Shown here one piece after another: positions 41,285-49,820 of a DNA stretch of 64,000 nt. The position numbers and the translations under genes were made by a program. The notes under the pieces are model-generated. The model was not told where the DNA came from and ran no database searches. It saw only the letters and a program-made list of their open reading frames with translations. The DNA lies in the NCBI RefSeq assembly GCF_900291015.1, contig NZ_OLKL01000045.1, positions 186,187 through 250,186 of the forward strand, read 5' to 3'. The stretch's first letter is position 1; each line of letters begins with the position of its first letter. This DNA comes from Pseudomonas persica. GTDB taxonomy: Bacteria; Pseudomonadota; Gammaproteobacteria; Pseudomonadales; Pseudomonadaceae.

Positions 41285-42244
41285 ATGCAAACCCCAACCC
41301 GCCCCACCTTCTTCGACATCACCAGCGAACAAGGCCTGTTACGCACCTCGATTGCCGTCACCCTGTTCATCGCCATCATCGGTATCGCCTTCGGCCTGGC
41401 CTCCGGCTCGTTCTCCATCGTCTTCGACGGCGTCTATTCGCTGGCCGACGCCAGCATGAGCGGGCTGTCGCTGGTAGTGGTCAGGCTGATCACCGCGCAC
41501 ACCACCAGCGTGCAGATGTCGCGCAAGCTGCGCGAACGCTTCACCATGGGCTTTTGGCACCTGGAACCGATGGTGCTGGCGCTCAACGGCATCCTGCTCA
41601 GCGGCGTGGCCATCTATGCACTGATCAACGCCGTCAGCAGCCTGCTGCAAGGCGGGCGCCACCTGGAGTTCGGTATCGCCATGGTCTATGCGCTGGTGAC
41701 CGTGATCGCCTGCGTGACCATCGCCATCGTCGAGGCCCGCGCCAACCGAAAGCTGGGCTCGGATTTCGTGCGCATGGACGTCAAGGGTTGGGTGATGTCG
41801 GCCAGCATCACCGCCGCGCTGCTGATCGCCTTCTGCTTTGGCTATGCGGTGCAGGGCACATCGCTGGAGTGGGTGTCGCCGTATATCGACCCGGCGGTGC
41901 TGGCGCTGGTGTGCCTGGTGATCGTGCCGCTGCCGATGTCGGTGGTGCGCCAGGCGCTTTCGGAAATCTTTCTGGTGACACCGGGCGACCTCAAGCTGCA
42001 TGTTGATGAAGTTGCCAAGGCCTTCGTCGCACGCCATGGGTTGCAGTCGTACCGCGCGTATGTGGCCAAGGTCGGGCGCTCGCGGGAGATCGAGCTGTAC
42101 TTCATCGTGCCCAGGAGCATGGCGGCGAAAACCATCGATGAATGGGACGCGTGGCGCAACGAGATCGGTGATGCGGTGGGCGGCGAAGGGCCGGACCGTT
42201 GGCTGACAGTGGTGTTTACCGGGGATCCGGAGTGGGCCGAGTAA
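41285..42244 (+). CDS. Cation diffusion facilitator family transporter
   Basis: A 319-residue membrane protein with about six hydrophobic segments. TM2 carries the CDF signature SIVFDGVYSLADASMSGLSLVVVRL with two Asp. A later conserved region, VRMDVKGWVMSASITAALLIAF, aligns with the second metal site but lacks the usual HxxxD histidine. The C-terminal cytoplasmic domain (LKLHVDEVAKAFVARHGLQSYRAYVAKVGRSREIELYFIVP) is typical. It is likely a divalent metal efflux pump; the metal is unknown. ATG at 41285 excludes the REP-derived extension. Confidence 0.83.
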   Translation: MQTPTRPTFFDITSEQGLLRTSIAVTLFIAIIGIAFGLASGSFSIVFDGVYSLADASMSGLSLVVVRLITAHTTSVQMSRKLRERFTMGFWHLEPMVLALNGILLSGVAIYALINAVSSLLQGGRHLEFGIAMVYALVTVIACVTIAIVEARANRKLGSDFVRMDVKGWVMSASITAALLIAFCFGYAVQGTSLEWVSPYIDPAVLALVCLVIVPLPMSVVRQALSEIFLVTPGDLKLHVDEVAKAFVARHGLQSYRAYVAKVGRSREIELYFIVPRSMAAKTIDEWDAWRNEIGDAVGGEGPDRWLTVVFTGDPEWAE

Positions 42245-42283
42245 ATGGGTGACGTAATAGCGGCCACGAAACCCTGAATCGAG

Positions 42284-42312
42284 TAGGCCCGCGACCTTGC
42301 GGTCGCGGGCTT
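42284..42312. terminator. Bidirectional hairpin between convergent genes
   Basis: GCCCGCGACC and GGTCGCGGGC make a ten-pair stem with loop TTGC at 42287-42310. It separates the cation-efflux gene from the convergent DMT transporter gene. No long T run is present on either side. Confidence 0.5.
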
Positions 42313-42315
42313 CGG

Positions 42316-43224
42316 TCATTTCTTGGCGCCAGCCGGTTCAACTGGGTACAGCCCTGCCGTGGGTGGCACAGGCATCTTGCGATAGAGCCCCAATGCCAAC
42401 CCGACAATAATGACCACGACCGAGATCATGTTCGGAGTCGAAATCTGCTCGCCGAAGATCAGCATCGAGCTGGCGATGCCGAATACCGGAATCAACAGCG
42501 ACAGCGGGGCCACCGTCGAAACGGGGTACAGCTTGAGCAACGAGTTCCAGCCCCAATAGGCAAAGTGGGTGGCCAGGTACACCTGGAAAAGAATCGACAG
42601 CACGGCTGTCAGGTTGAGGCTGCCTTGCAGGGCCTCGAAAGGCGCGGTGCCGTGCATGAGCCAGGCCATCAGGAACAGGGGAATGGTTGGAAACAGGCTA
42701 GCCCAGACCATGAACGAAAAAATCTCCTTGACCCCGGACTGCTTGATGATGACGTTACCGACGCTCCAGGCAACGGCGCTGAACACAATCAGCAACACGC
42801 CAAAAATGGCGTGCTCCCCTTGTTGAGTCGAAATGATGCCTGCCAGCCCGAGCATCGCCAGCAACGCTCCCCGCAGCTGTGCACCACGAAGCTTCTCCTT
42901 GAACAGCAACGCTCCCCAGCCCATGGTGAAGAACACACTGAGCTGGATAACCAGCGAAGCGATGCCGGGGCTGACGCCTACCTGGATGCCGTAATTGATC
43001 ACGCCCCACATACCCAGCCCGAAGATGAAGCCGTAGGCGACGACATAGCTGAACTTTATGCCGGGGCGCTTGATGACGAACACCAGAGGGAAGGCGGCTA
43101 GTGCGAAACGTATGCCGGTCAGCACGAAGGGATCGATTGAACGCAACCCCAGTTTGGTGACTGGAAAGTTCACGCCCCAGACCAGGGTGACGAGTATCGC
43201 CAGCATCAAATGTTTTTTCTGCAT
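42316..43224 (-). CDS. DMT superfamily (EamA) transporter
   Basis: A 302-residue protein with ten hydrophobic segments in two EamA repeats. It starts MQKKHLMLAILVTLVWGVNFPVTKLGLRSIDPFVLTGIRFALAAFPLVF; the second repeat includes LSILFQVYLATHFAYWGWNSLLKLYPVSTVAPLSLLIPVFGI. Such proteins usually export amino acids or other metabolites. GAGG about seven bases upstream supports the ATG at 43224 over longer options. It is divergent from an AraC gene, its probable regulator, with a crotonase-gene relic in between. Confidence 0.85.
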   Translation of the reverse strand: MQKKHLMLAILVTLVWGVNFPVTKLGLRSIDPFVLTGIRFALAAFPLVFVIKRPGIKFSYVVAYGFIFGLGMWGVINYGIQVGVSPGIASLVIQLSVFFTMGWGALLFKEKLRGAQLRGALLAMLGLAGIISTQQGEHAIFGVLLIVFSAVAWSVGNVIIKQSGVKEIFSFMVWASLFPTIPLFLMAWLMHGTAPFEALQGSLNLTAVLSILFQVYLATHFAYWGWNSLLKLYPVSTVAPLSLLIPVFGIASSMLIFGEQISTPNMISVVVIIVGLALGLYRKMPVPPTAGLYPVEPAGAKK

Positions 43225-43350
43225 ATCCAGCCTCACGTTAAGCGGCATACCAGAGCAGGTGGTAGGCGCATTCAAGTCAGTTCAAAGCAAACCGTTTCTG
43301 CATCAGGCACAGCCCAGCGAACTCCATGAGCGGGTCGAAGAACGGAACCT

Positions 43351-43413
43351 GGTTGCGATTTCCAGGCCGCCGCCGATGACCGTGCCTGAAATGGCAGCGA
43401 TCACGGGACCTTG
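43351..43413 (-). pseudogene. Relic of an enoyl-CoA hydratase/isomerase gene
   Basis: The minus strand encodes QGPVIAAISGTVIGGGLEIA, which matches the oxyanion-hole core of the crotonase family (PVIAA-x-G-x-GGG-x-E-x-A). No start, rest of the fold or full reading frame is present; beyond the motif the frame runs into unrelated residues (TRFRSSTRSW). It is a small remnant of a lost gene inside the DMT/AraC intergenic region (43225-43507). Confidence 0.6.
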
Positions 43414-43507
43414 CCAAATTGGATCAGGTCGAACGGCAGTGCGGATTCTACGAGTGGGCTGTTTGGCCTGCTTGTTAAAGAAGGTCTGTTTTTGGCAAAA
43501 TCGGGCC

Positions 43508-44305
43508 ATGATTTCCAAGCTGCCACCAGACCCTTACCAGCACGGCAGCCCCGAAGCCGTGGTAACCCTGCGCGAGTACCCGTCAGGTACCGTATTTGCG
43601 CGGCATACCCACAATCGCGGGCAATTCGCCTATGCCGCGACCGGGGCGATGAAGATGTTCACCGACCTGGGAAACTGGGTCGTTCCACCTCAACGGGCCC
43701 TATGGGTTCCAGCCGGGGTGTCCCACGAGATGCACATGCGTGGTGATGTGACCATGCTCAACACCTATCTGGATGCCGCCGCCGCCAACCGCGCCGGTTT
43801 GCCCGAGCACTGCCAGGTGTTCGGTGTCTCGCCGCTGTTGCGGCATCTGTTCGAAGCCGCGCTGGCGATCGACCCGAGCGAAGCCGCGACGGTACGCAGC
43901 CAGTGTGTGCTGACGCTGCTGGTGGATGAAATCAGGGCCATGCCGCAACTTCCGCTGAGCGCGCCGCTACCCTCGGAACCGCGGTTGGCCCGTTCATGCC
44001 AGCGGTTTCTCGATGCACCGACACAGAGAATCTCCATCAGTGAAATGGCCGATTGGTCAAGCATGAGCCGGCGCACGTTCACGCGGAACTTCCGCGAGGA
44101 GACCGGCATGAGCTTCGTGTCATGGCGGCAGCAGGTGTGCCTGCTCGAGGCGACATCGCGGCTGAGCAACGGTTCATCGATCACCGAAGTGGCGATCGAC
44201 CTGGGGTATAGCAGCCCGAGTGCGTTCACCTCGGTATTTCGCCGCAACCTCGGCGATTCGCCGGGGCGTTACCTAGCCAAGTCAAAGGGGGCGTCGACGC
44301 TCTGA
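43508..44305 (+). CDS. AraC family transcriptional regulator with cupin-like sensor
   Basis: A 265-residue regulator. The N-terminal half is a cupin-like domain (VTLREYPSGTVFARHTHNRGQFAYAATGAMKMFTDLGNWVVPPQRALWVPAGVSHEMHMRG). The C-terminal AraC double helix-turn-helix is ISISEMADWSSMSRRTFTRNFREETGMSFVSWRQQ...SSITEVAIDLGYSSPSAFTSVFRRNLGDSPGRYL. The ATG at 43508 fits the family; the open frame extends 150 codons upstream without similarity. It probably controls the divergent DMT exporter. Confidence 0.88.
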   Translation: MISKLPPDPYQHGSPEAVVTLREYPSGTVFARHTHNRGQFAYAATGAMKMFTDLGNWVVPPQRALWVPAGVSHEMHMRGDVTMLNTYLDAAAANRAGLPEHCQVFGVSPLLRHLFEAALAIDPSEAATVRSQCVLTLLVDEIRAMPQLPLSAPLPSEPRLARSCQRFLDAPTQRISISEMADWSSMSRRTFTRNFREETGMSFVSWRQQVCLLEATSRLSNGSSITEVAIDLGYSSPSAFTSVFRRNLGDSPGRYLAKSKGASTL

Positions 44306-44365
44306 GCGGCTGGTGGAGGCCGAAGGGCCCTTAAGGACAATCAAGTGCTTTTTGGGCGGCATAAA

Positions 44366-44402
44366 CGAAAAAGCCCGCAAACCGATAAGGTCGCGGGCTA
44401 CT
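44366..44402 (-). terminator. Terminator of tRNA-Lys
   Basis: On the minus strand GCCCGCGACC pairs with GGTTTGCGGGC (some wobble), followed by TTTTTCG. It lies just after the tRNA. Confidence 0.75.
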
Positions 44403-44409
44403 TCATATA

Positions 44410-44485
44410 TGGTGGGTCGTGTAGGATTCGAACCTACGACCAATTGGTTAAAAGCCAACTGCTCTACCAACTGAGCTAACGACCC
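44410..44485 (-). tRNA. tRNA-Lys (TTT anticodon)
   Basis: Minus strand: acceptor GGGTCGT pairs with ACGACCC, then A and an encoded CCA. The D arm is GCTCAGTTGGTAGAGC, the anticodon loop CTTTTAA with TTT, and the T arm contains GGTTCGAATCC. It is 76 bases long. Confidence 0.96.
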
Positions 44486-44545
44486 TTTGGATGGCGCGTA
44501 TAATACTGATTTCTAACGTGAAATCAACACCCCATCAAACTTTTT

Positions 44546-45220
44546 TCAAAAGTATCGCGTCGGGTCTGCGACACCGGCTGCCTTGAAGCCGTCGGCACGC
44601 AGGCGGCAACTGTCGCATTTGCCGCAGGCACGGCCGTCATTGTCGGCCTGATAGCAGGAAACAGTCAGGCTGTAGTCCACGCCGCGGGCCATGCCGGCCT
44701 GCACGATCTGCGCCTTGCTCATGTTCTGCAGCGGCGCCCGGATGCGGAAGCCCTGCCCTTCGACACCGGCCTTGGTCGCCAGGTTGGCCATGCGCTCGAA
44801 GGCTTCGACGAACTCGGGGCGGCAATCGGGGTAGCCGGAGTAATCCACGGCATTGACGCCAATGAAGATGTCGCGGGCTTCCAGTACTTCTGCCCAGCCC
44901 AGCGCCAGGGACAGGAACACAGTGTTGCGCGCCGGCACGTAGGTGACCGGAATGCCTTCACCCGGGGTTTCCGGCACGTCGATGCTGCTGTCGGTCAATG
45001 CCGAGCCGCCGATGCCGTCCAGGTTCAGGCCAATCACCTTGTGCTCGACCACGCCCAGGTCACGGGCAACACGGGCAGCGGCGTTCAGTTCGGCGCGGTG
45101 GCGCTGGCCGTAGTCGAAACTCATGGTGTAGCAGCTGTAGCCTTCGGCCTTGGCCATGGCGACCACAGTGGCCGAGTCCAGGCCACCGGACAACAGGATT
45201 ACTGCGCGCTTGTCGGTCAT
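44546..45220 (-). CDS. queC: 7-cyano-7-deazaguanine synthase
   Basis: A 224-residue ATP-dependent enzyme that makes preQ0 for queuosine. It has the PP-loop AVILLSGGLDSATVVAMAKAEGYSCYTMSFDYGQRHRAE and the C-terminal zinc ligands in SCYQADNDGRACGKCDSCRLR. The start MTDKRAVILL is set by GAGGAG eight bases upstream; the open frame's first 14 residues are not family-like. It follows queE by 17 bases. Confidence 0.95.
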   Translation of the reverse strand: MTDKRAVILLSGGLDSATVVAMAKAEGYSCYTMSFDYGQRHRAELNAAARVARDLGVVEHKVIGLNLDGIGGSALTDSSIDVPETPGEGIPVTYVPARNTVFLSLALGWAEVLEARDIFIGVNAVDYSGYPDCRPEFVEAFERMANLATKAGVEGQGFRIRAPLQNMSKAQIVQAGMARGVDYSLTVSCYQADNDGRACGKCDSCRLRADGFKAAGVADPTRYF

Positions 45221-45237
45221 GTGTGCTTGCTCCTCAA

Positions 45238-45885
45238 TCAACGTCCGGGTTCGTCGTTCCACAGCAGCTTGTGCAACTGCAGCTGGAAGCGTACGGGCAG
45301 GTTGTCGGCGACGATCCAGTCCGCCAGGTCGCTGGCGCTCACCTGGTGGTGGCTGGGCGAGAACAACACCTCACCGGCACGCTCGGCCAAGTTGTACTGG
45401 ATCAGCTTGGAGACCGCCCAGTCGTAGTCGTCACGGGAACAGATGACGAACTTGACCTGGTCGTTGCGGGTCAGCTGCTCGATGTTCTCGTAACGGTTAC
45501 GGTGCGACTCTTCGGAGCCAGGGGTCTTCAGGTCGACCACGCGGCTGACGCGAGTGTCGGTGCCGGCAATATCCAGCGCGCCGCTGGTTTCCAGCGACAC
45601 CTGGTAACCAGCGTCACACAGGCGCTGCAACAGCGGCAAGGCGTTGGGCTGGGCCAACGGCTCGCCACCGGTGACGCAGACGTAGCGCGGCTTGAAGCCG
45701 GCGACCTGCTCAAGGATCGAATCGAGGGTGCGAAGGGTACCGCCACTGAAGGCATAGGCACTGTCGCAGTACTGGCAGCGCAGGGGGCAACCGGTGAGGC
45801 GCACGAATACCGTGGGCAGCCCAGCCGTTCGCGTTTCACCCTGCAAAGAGTAAAAGACTTCGGTGATGCGTAATGTGTCTTGCAT
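45238..45885 (-). CDS. queE: 7-carboxy-7-deazaguanine synthase
   Basis: A 215-residue radical SAM enzyme acting one step before QueC. Seen are ITEVFYSLQGETRTAGLPTVFVRLTGCPLRCQYCDSAYAF, with C-x3-C-x2-C, and VTGGEPLAQPN. ATG at 45885 was chosen over a GTG three codons upstream; neither has a clear ribosome-binding site. It lies downstream of cpoB, separated by a hairpin terminator, and forms an operon with queC. Confidence 0.94.
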   Translation of the reverse strand: MQDTLRITEVFYSLQGETRTAGLPTVFVRLTGCPLRCQYCDSAYAFSGGTLRTLDSILEQVAGFKPRYVCVTGGEPLAQPNALPLLQRLCDAGYQVSLETSGALDIAGTDTRVSRVVDLKTPGSEESHRNRYENIEQLTRNDQVKFVICSRDDYDWAVSKLIQYNLAERAGEVLFSPSHHQVSASDLADWIVADNLPVRFQLQLHKLLWNDEPGR

Positions 45886-46002
45886 GCTCGCCACGGGCGT
45901 GACAGCTAAACAGGCTGCCCGCCTCCGTCAGGCACTGTCGCGGACTCGACATAGCGTTATCCGCAGCAGCGTGTTTACGAAAAAAGGGTGGTGATTCTAA
46001 CG

Positions 46003-46031
46003 AAAAAACCCGCGACAGGCGCGGGTTTCTT
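46003..46031 (-). terminator. Rho-independent terminator after cpoB
   Basis: AACCCGCG and CGCGGGTT form an eight-pair stem with a five-base loop, followed on the minus strand by TTTTTT. It separates the tol-pal-cpoB transcript from queE-queC. Confidence 0.85.
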
Positions 46032-46045
46032 TCAAACGGTACTGC

Positions 46046-46852
46046 TCAGAGCTTCTGCAGGTCACGCTGGGCCAGTTGCGCGGCCGAGGTGCCGGGGTAC
46101 TGGGTGATGACCTGCTGCAGGATACCCTTGACCTTGTCGGTATGGCCCATGCGGCGCTCGACGTCGGCCAGCTTGTACAGCGAATCCGGCACCTTGCTGT
46201 GCTTGGGATACTTCTGGCTGACCTGGGCGAAGGCCTGGCTGGCGGCCGGCAGGTCGCCCTTGGCCAGGTTCACTTCACCCAGCCAGTACTGGGCATTGCC
46301 GGCATACTGGCTGTTGGGGTACTTGCGCAGGAAGGCGTTGAACGCCTGGCTGGCCTTGTCGAAGTCTTTCTGCTTGATCAGGTCGAAAGCGGCATCGTAA
46401 TAGAGCTTTTCTTTCGCCGGATCACCGGGCTCGCTACTGGCGGCCGGTTGTTGCGCAGCAGCACCTGCTGCTGCATCAGGGGCGGCACTGGATGCACCAC
46501 CACCGGAGGAATTGTCAGGGGTCGCGGCAGGCGCGGCGCCACTGTTGATGCGACGGTCCAGGTCCTGGTAACGCTCCAGGTTTTCCTGCTTCATGCGCGA
46601 CACATCGTTCTGCAGCTCTTCGATGATGCCTTGCTGGCGGGAAAGCTGATCCTGCATCTGTTGCAGCTGCATGAACAGCTGGCCCTGTGCAGAGGCAGGG
46701 GCCGAAGCCCCTGACCCGGCATAGGCGCCGCTCGTGCCATAACCCACAGGCGGATAACCACCTGCGTTGTCATCAACCACAGGGATCTCAGCCCAGGCCG
46801 CGAGCGGCAGGCTGAGTGCGAGGACGGTTACTACACGGCGGCACATACGCAT
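46046..46852 (-). CDS. cpoB: Cell division coordinator CpoB (YbgF)
   Basis: A 268-residue periplasmic protein. The signal peptide is MRMCRRVVTVLALSLPLAAWA. An N-terminal coiled coil follows (LFMQLQQMQDQLSRQQGIIEELQNDVSRMKQENLERYQDLDRRI), then an Ala-rich linker and a C-terminal TPR domain (KEKLYYDAAFDLIKQKDFDKASQAFNAFLRKYPNSQYAGNAQYWLGEV...). It binds TolA and couples outer-membrane constriction with peptidoglycan synthesis. It lies six bases after pal. Confidence 0.94.
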   Translation of the reverse strand: MRMCRRVVTVLALSLPLAAWAEIPVVDDNAGGYPPVGYGTSGAYAGSGASAPASAQGQLFMQLQQMQDQLSRQQGIIEELQNDVSRMKQENLERYQDLDRRINSGAAPAATPDNSSGGGASSAAPDAAAGAAAQQPAASSEPGDPAKEKLYYDAAFDLIKQKDFDKASQAFNAFLRKYPNSQYAGNAQYWLGEVNLAKGDLPAASQAFAQVSQKYPKHSKVPDSLYKLADVERRMGHTDKVKGILQQVITQYPGTSAAQLAQRDLQKL

Positions 46853-46858
46853 GAGAAC

Positions 46859-47359
46859 TTACTTACGCAGTTCTACGCGACGGTTCTGAGCCCAGGACTG
46901 CTCGTCGTTGCCAGTGGCAACCGGACGCTCTTCACCGTAGGAGACCAGTTCCAGCTGAGCAGGGGAAACGCCCTGCAGAACCAGGTAGCGCTGAACGGCC
47001 TTGGCACGACGCTCACCCAGAGCCATGTTGTACTCGCGGGTGCCGCGCTCGTCGGTGTTGCCTTCCAGGACAACGCGGTTGCCGTTGGCTTTCAGGTCCT
47101 TGGCGTGAACGTCCAGAGCGCGCATGGCTTCCGGCTTCAGGTCCGAGCTGTCGTATTCGAAGTAGAAGGTGGTGATTGCGCGCAGGGCAGCTTCTTCGCT
47201 CAGAGAGCCGTCAACAGCGCCAGCGTTGGCACCGTAGCCAGCGTTCGGATCTACAGCAGCGCCTTCGCCTGCGTTGTCACCGCCCTTCGAGGAGCAACCT
47301 ACAGCTACGGCCATGGCCAGAGCCAGCGCAGCAAATTTACCAAACTTCAGCATTTCCAT
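46859..47359 (-). CDS. pal: Peptidoglycan-associated lipoprotein Pal
   Basis: A 166-residue lipoprotein: MEMLKFGKFAALALAMAVAVGC with the lipobox AVGC. The C-terminal OmpA-like domain has VVLEGNTDERGTREYNMALGERRAKAVQRYL, which binds peptidoglycan, and ends VSYGEERPVATGNDEQSWAQNRRVELRK. AGGAG seven bases before the ATG supports this start. It links the outer membrane to the cell wall and partners TolB. Confidence 0.96.
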   Translation of the reverse strand: MEMLKFGKFAALALAMAVAVGCSSKGGDNAGEGAAVDPNAGYGANAGAVDGSLSEEAALRAITTFYFEYDSSDLKPEAMRALDVHAKDLKANGNRVVLEGNTDERGTREYNMALGERRAKAVQRYLVLQGVSPAQLELVSYGEERPVATGNDEQSWAQNRRVELRK

Positions 47360-47412
47360 CGTGAAACTCCTAATGAAACCCCAGTGTGTTAAGCAAAAGT
47401 ATTACGCCGCAA

Positions 47413-48714
47413 TCAGTTCAGGTAAGGGGACCAGGACGGTTCTCTGACTTCGCCTTGAGCGGTAGGAAGTGGGAGCCTCACGCGGCCATTAAGCGACACG
47501 AGCATCAAGACTCCCCGGCCCTGCTGGCGGGTGGCGTAGATTAGCATGGTGCCGTTTGGCGCAACAGTGGGAGACTCATCAAGACTCGTTTCCGAGAGAA
47601 TCTTTACACTTCCGCGTTGCAAATCCTGGGCCGCAACTTTGAAGTTGGTGAAGCCCTGCTGGCGATGGATCATCACCAGGGTCTTTTCGTCCGCCGACAG
47701 CTTCGGGTTGGCGTTGTAGTTACCCACGAAAGTTACACGCTCGGCACCACCGCCACCGACCGACTGCTTGTAGATCTGCGGCTTGCCGCCACGGTCGGAG
47801 GTGAAGTACAGGGTGTTGCCATCCTTGCCCCAGAACGGCTCGGTGTTGATGCCCGGGCCGGCGGTAACACGGCTGATCTGGCGCGAAGCCACGTTCATCA
47901 CGTAGATGTCCGGGTTGCCGTCCTTCGACAGCACGAACGCCAGGCGCGAGCCGTCCGGCGACCAGGCTGGCGCGCCATTCAGGCCTTCGAAGTTGGTGAC
48001 CTGCTCGCGGCGACCGGTATCGATGTGCTGGACGAAGATGCGCGGGCGCTTCTGCTCGAACGAGACATAGGCGATGCGCTTGCCATCCGGTGCAAAGCGT
48101 GGCGACAGGATCGGTTCACGCGATTGCAGCAGGGTGACCGCACGTGCACCGTCGTAGTCCGAACGCTGCAGGGTATAGCGGGTGTTGTTGGTGGAGAAGC
48201 GCTCGGCCGTCACGTACAGCATGCGGGTGGAGAACGCACCCTTGATGCCGGTGAGTTTCTCGAACGACTGGTCGGAAATGTAGTGCGCCATGTCGCGCAA
48301 CTGGTCGACGCTGCCCGCCACGCTACCGGTCAGCACTTGCTGCTCGGTGGCAACGTTGAACAGCGCGTACTGCACCTGCAGGCGACCGCCCGACGGCACG
48401 ATACTGCCAACCATCACGTACTGCGCGCCCAGCGCTTTCCAGTCACGGAAGATCACTTCGCTGGCCTGCGACGGCTGGCTGATCATGTTCTGCCGCGGAA
48501 TCGGCGAGTAGTAGCCGGAGTTGCGCAGGTCATTGCCGATGATATCGGCCATGTCTTCCGGCAGCACGCTGCCGCCCTGCAGACCAAACGGCACTACCGC
48601 GATGGGCGTGGCCCGATCGCTGCCGCTGGTGACCAGGATGTTCTTTTCCTCTGCCACGGCCATGCCTGCCACGCAGCACAGCATGACCAGCAGTCCTCTC
48701 AGACGTTTAATCAC
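47413..48714 (-). CDS. tolB: Tol-Pal system protein TolB
   Basis: A 433-residue periplasmic protein with signal peptide MIKRLRGLLVMLCCVAGMAVA. An N-terminal alpha/beta domain (PIAVVPFGLQG...) precedes a six-bladed propeller with repeats such as APAWSPDGSRLAFVLSKDGNPDIYVMNVASRQISRVT and EPFWGKDGNTLYFTSDRGGKPQIYK. It binds Pal and TolA. Its ATG overlaps the tolA stop by four bases. Confidence 0.96.
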   Translation of the reverse strand: MIKRLRGLLVMLCCVAGMAVAEEKNILVTSGSDRATPIAVVPFGLQGGSVLPEDMADIIGNDLRNSGYYSPIPRQNMISQPSQASEVIFRDWKALGAQYVMVGSIVPSGGRLQVQYALFNVATEQQVLTGSVAGSVDQLRDMAHYISDQSFEKLTGIKGAFSTRMLYVTAERFSTNNTRYTLQRSDYDGARAVTLLQSREPILSPRFAPDGKRIAYVSFEQKRPRIFVQHIDTGRREQVTNFEGLNGAPAWSPDGSRLAFVLSKDGNPDIYVMNVASRQISRVTAGPGINTEPFWGKDGNTLYFTSDRGGKPQIYKQSVGGGGAERVTFVGNYNANPKLSADEKTLVMIHRQQGFTNFKVAAQDLQRGSVKILSETSLDESPTVAPNGTMLIYATRQQGRGVLMLVSLNGRVRLPLPTAQGEVREPSWSPYLN

Positions 48715-49820
48715 AACGCTAGATCCTCAGGTGTAAATGTCATCTTGAACGAACGATATTGGTTGAAATCGCTCGGCTTCATACCCTGCATCTCGGTCAA
48801 ACGACCAATGTTCTTTACCGCAGCCACCGCCGAACTGTCGTACGGGCCGTCACCACTGGACCGGGCCACGCTGACGTTGGTGATGGTACCGTCCGGCAAC
48901 ATGTTGATCTGCAGGACCACCGTCATGCCCTTGCGCGCGGAAGGCGGACGCGCCCAACCCTCGGCCGCGCGCAAGCGGATCAGGTCGTCGAAATCACCGG
49001 CCACCTGGTCACCCTGCTCGTCGGCCAGCGCCTGCTGCCGTTCGGTGGTGTCGGACAACAGCTCGGCCAGGGCCTGGGCTTTCTTGTCTTCCGCCGCCTT
49101 GCGGGCCGCTTCCTGTGCCTTTTTCTTCTGGGCGTCTGCAGCGGCCTTTTTCTTGGCCTCTTCAGCTGCCTTTTTCTTCGCTTCCTCGGCCGCCGCTTTC
49201 TTCTTGGCGTCCTCGGCAGCTTTCTTCTTGGCCTCTTCGGCCGCCTTTTTCCTGGCGTCCTCGGCGGCTTGTTTCTTCGCCTCTTCAGCGGCCTCTTTCT
49301 TGGCCTCTTCTTCGGCTTTTTTCTTGGCTTCTTCCTCGGCCTTCTTCTTGGCGATGTCGGCCTGCTGCTTCTCGGCAGCCTTCTTCGCCTCTTCGGCCTT
49401 CTTGGCTTCGGCGGCTTTCTTGGCCTCGGCGGCCTTGGCAGCTTCGGCAGCGGCCTCGGCTTTCTTGGCTTCAGCGGCCTCGCGGGCCTCTTCGGCCTTT
49501 TGAGCGGCGTCGGCTTTCTTTTGTTCCGCAGCCTTCACGGCCTCCTGCTCGACCTTCTTCTGTTCCAGCTGCTCGACCTCGGTCTGGCGCGAAGCGGTTT
49601 TCTTCGCTTCCCCGGCAATCTTCTGATTGGTCTGGGTGGTCGCCTGGCTCTTGGACTTGAGCTGGTACAGGGTAGCCTGGACGATCGGCTTGGATGGCGG
49701 CAGCTCAGGCGTCATGGCAAAACTGACGAACAGCAGGGCGAACACCAGCACATGCAGGCCGATGGCCCAGACACTGGGCCAGAAGTAGCTTTCCGAGGCG
49801 GATGGCTCTCGCTGTTGCAT
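48711..49820 (-). CDS. tolA: Tol-Pal system protein TolA
   Basis: A 369-residue inner-membrane protein. One TM helix near residues 15-35 (VWAIGLHVLVFALLFVSFAM) is followed by a very long Ala-Lys-Glu helix (residues about 65-245) and a globular C-terminal domain (DFDDLIRLRAAEGWARPPSARKGMTVVLQINMLPDGTITNVSVARSSGDG...). It spans the periplasm and transmits force from TolQR to TolB-Pal. The repetitive helix makes long false open frames on the other strand. The start overlaps tolR by one base. Confidence 0.96.
   Translation of the reverse strand: MQQREPSASESYFWPSVWAIGLHVLVFALLFVSFAMTPELPPSKPIVQATLYQLKSKSQATTQTNQKIAGEAKKTASRQTEVEQLEQKKVEQEAVKAAEQKKADAAQKAEEAREAAEAKKAEAAAEAAKAAEAKKAAEAKKAEEAKKAAEKQQADIAKKKAEEEAKKKAEEEAKKEAAEEAKKQAAEDARKKAAEEAKKKAAEDAKKKAAAEEAKKKAAEEAKKKAAADAQKKKAQEAARKAAEDKKAQALAELLSDTTERQQALADEQGDQVAGDFDDLIRLRAAEGWARPPSARKGMTVVLQINMLPDGTITNVSVARSSGDGPYDSSAVAAVKNIGRLTEMQGMKPSDFNQYRSFKMTFTPEDLAL

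Noticed and set aside
45886..46002. preQ1 riboswitch upstream of queE-queC
   Set aside because: The leader is short and no compact hairpin with an A-rich tail followed by a hidden ribosome site could be drawn.
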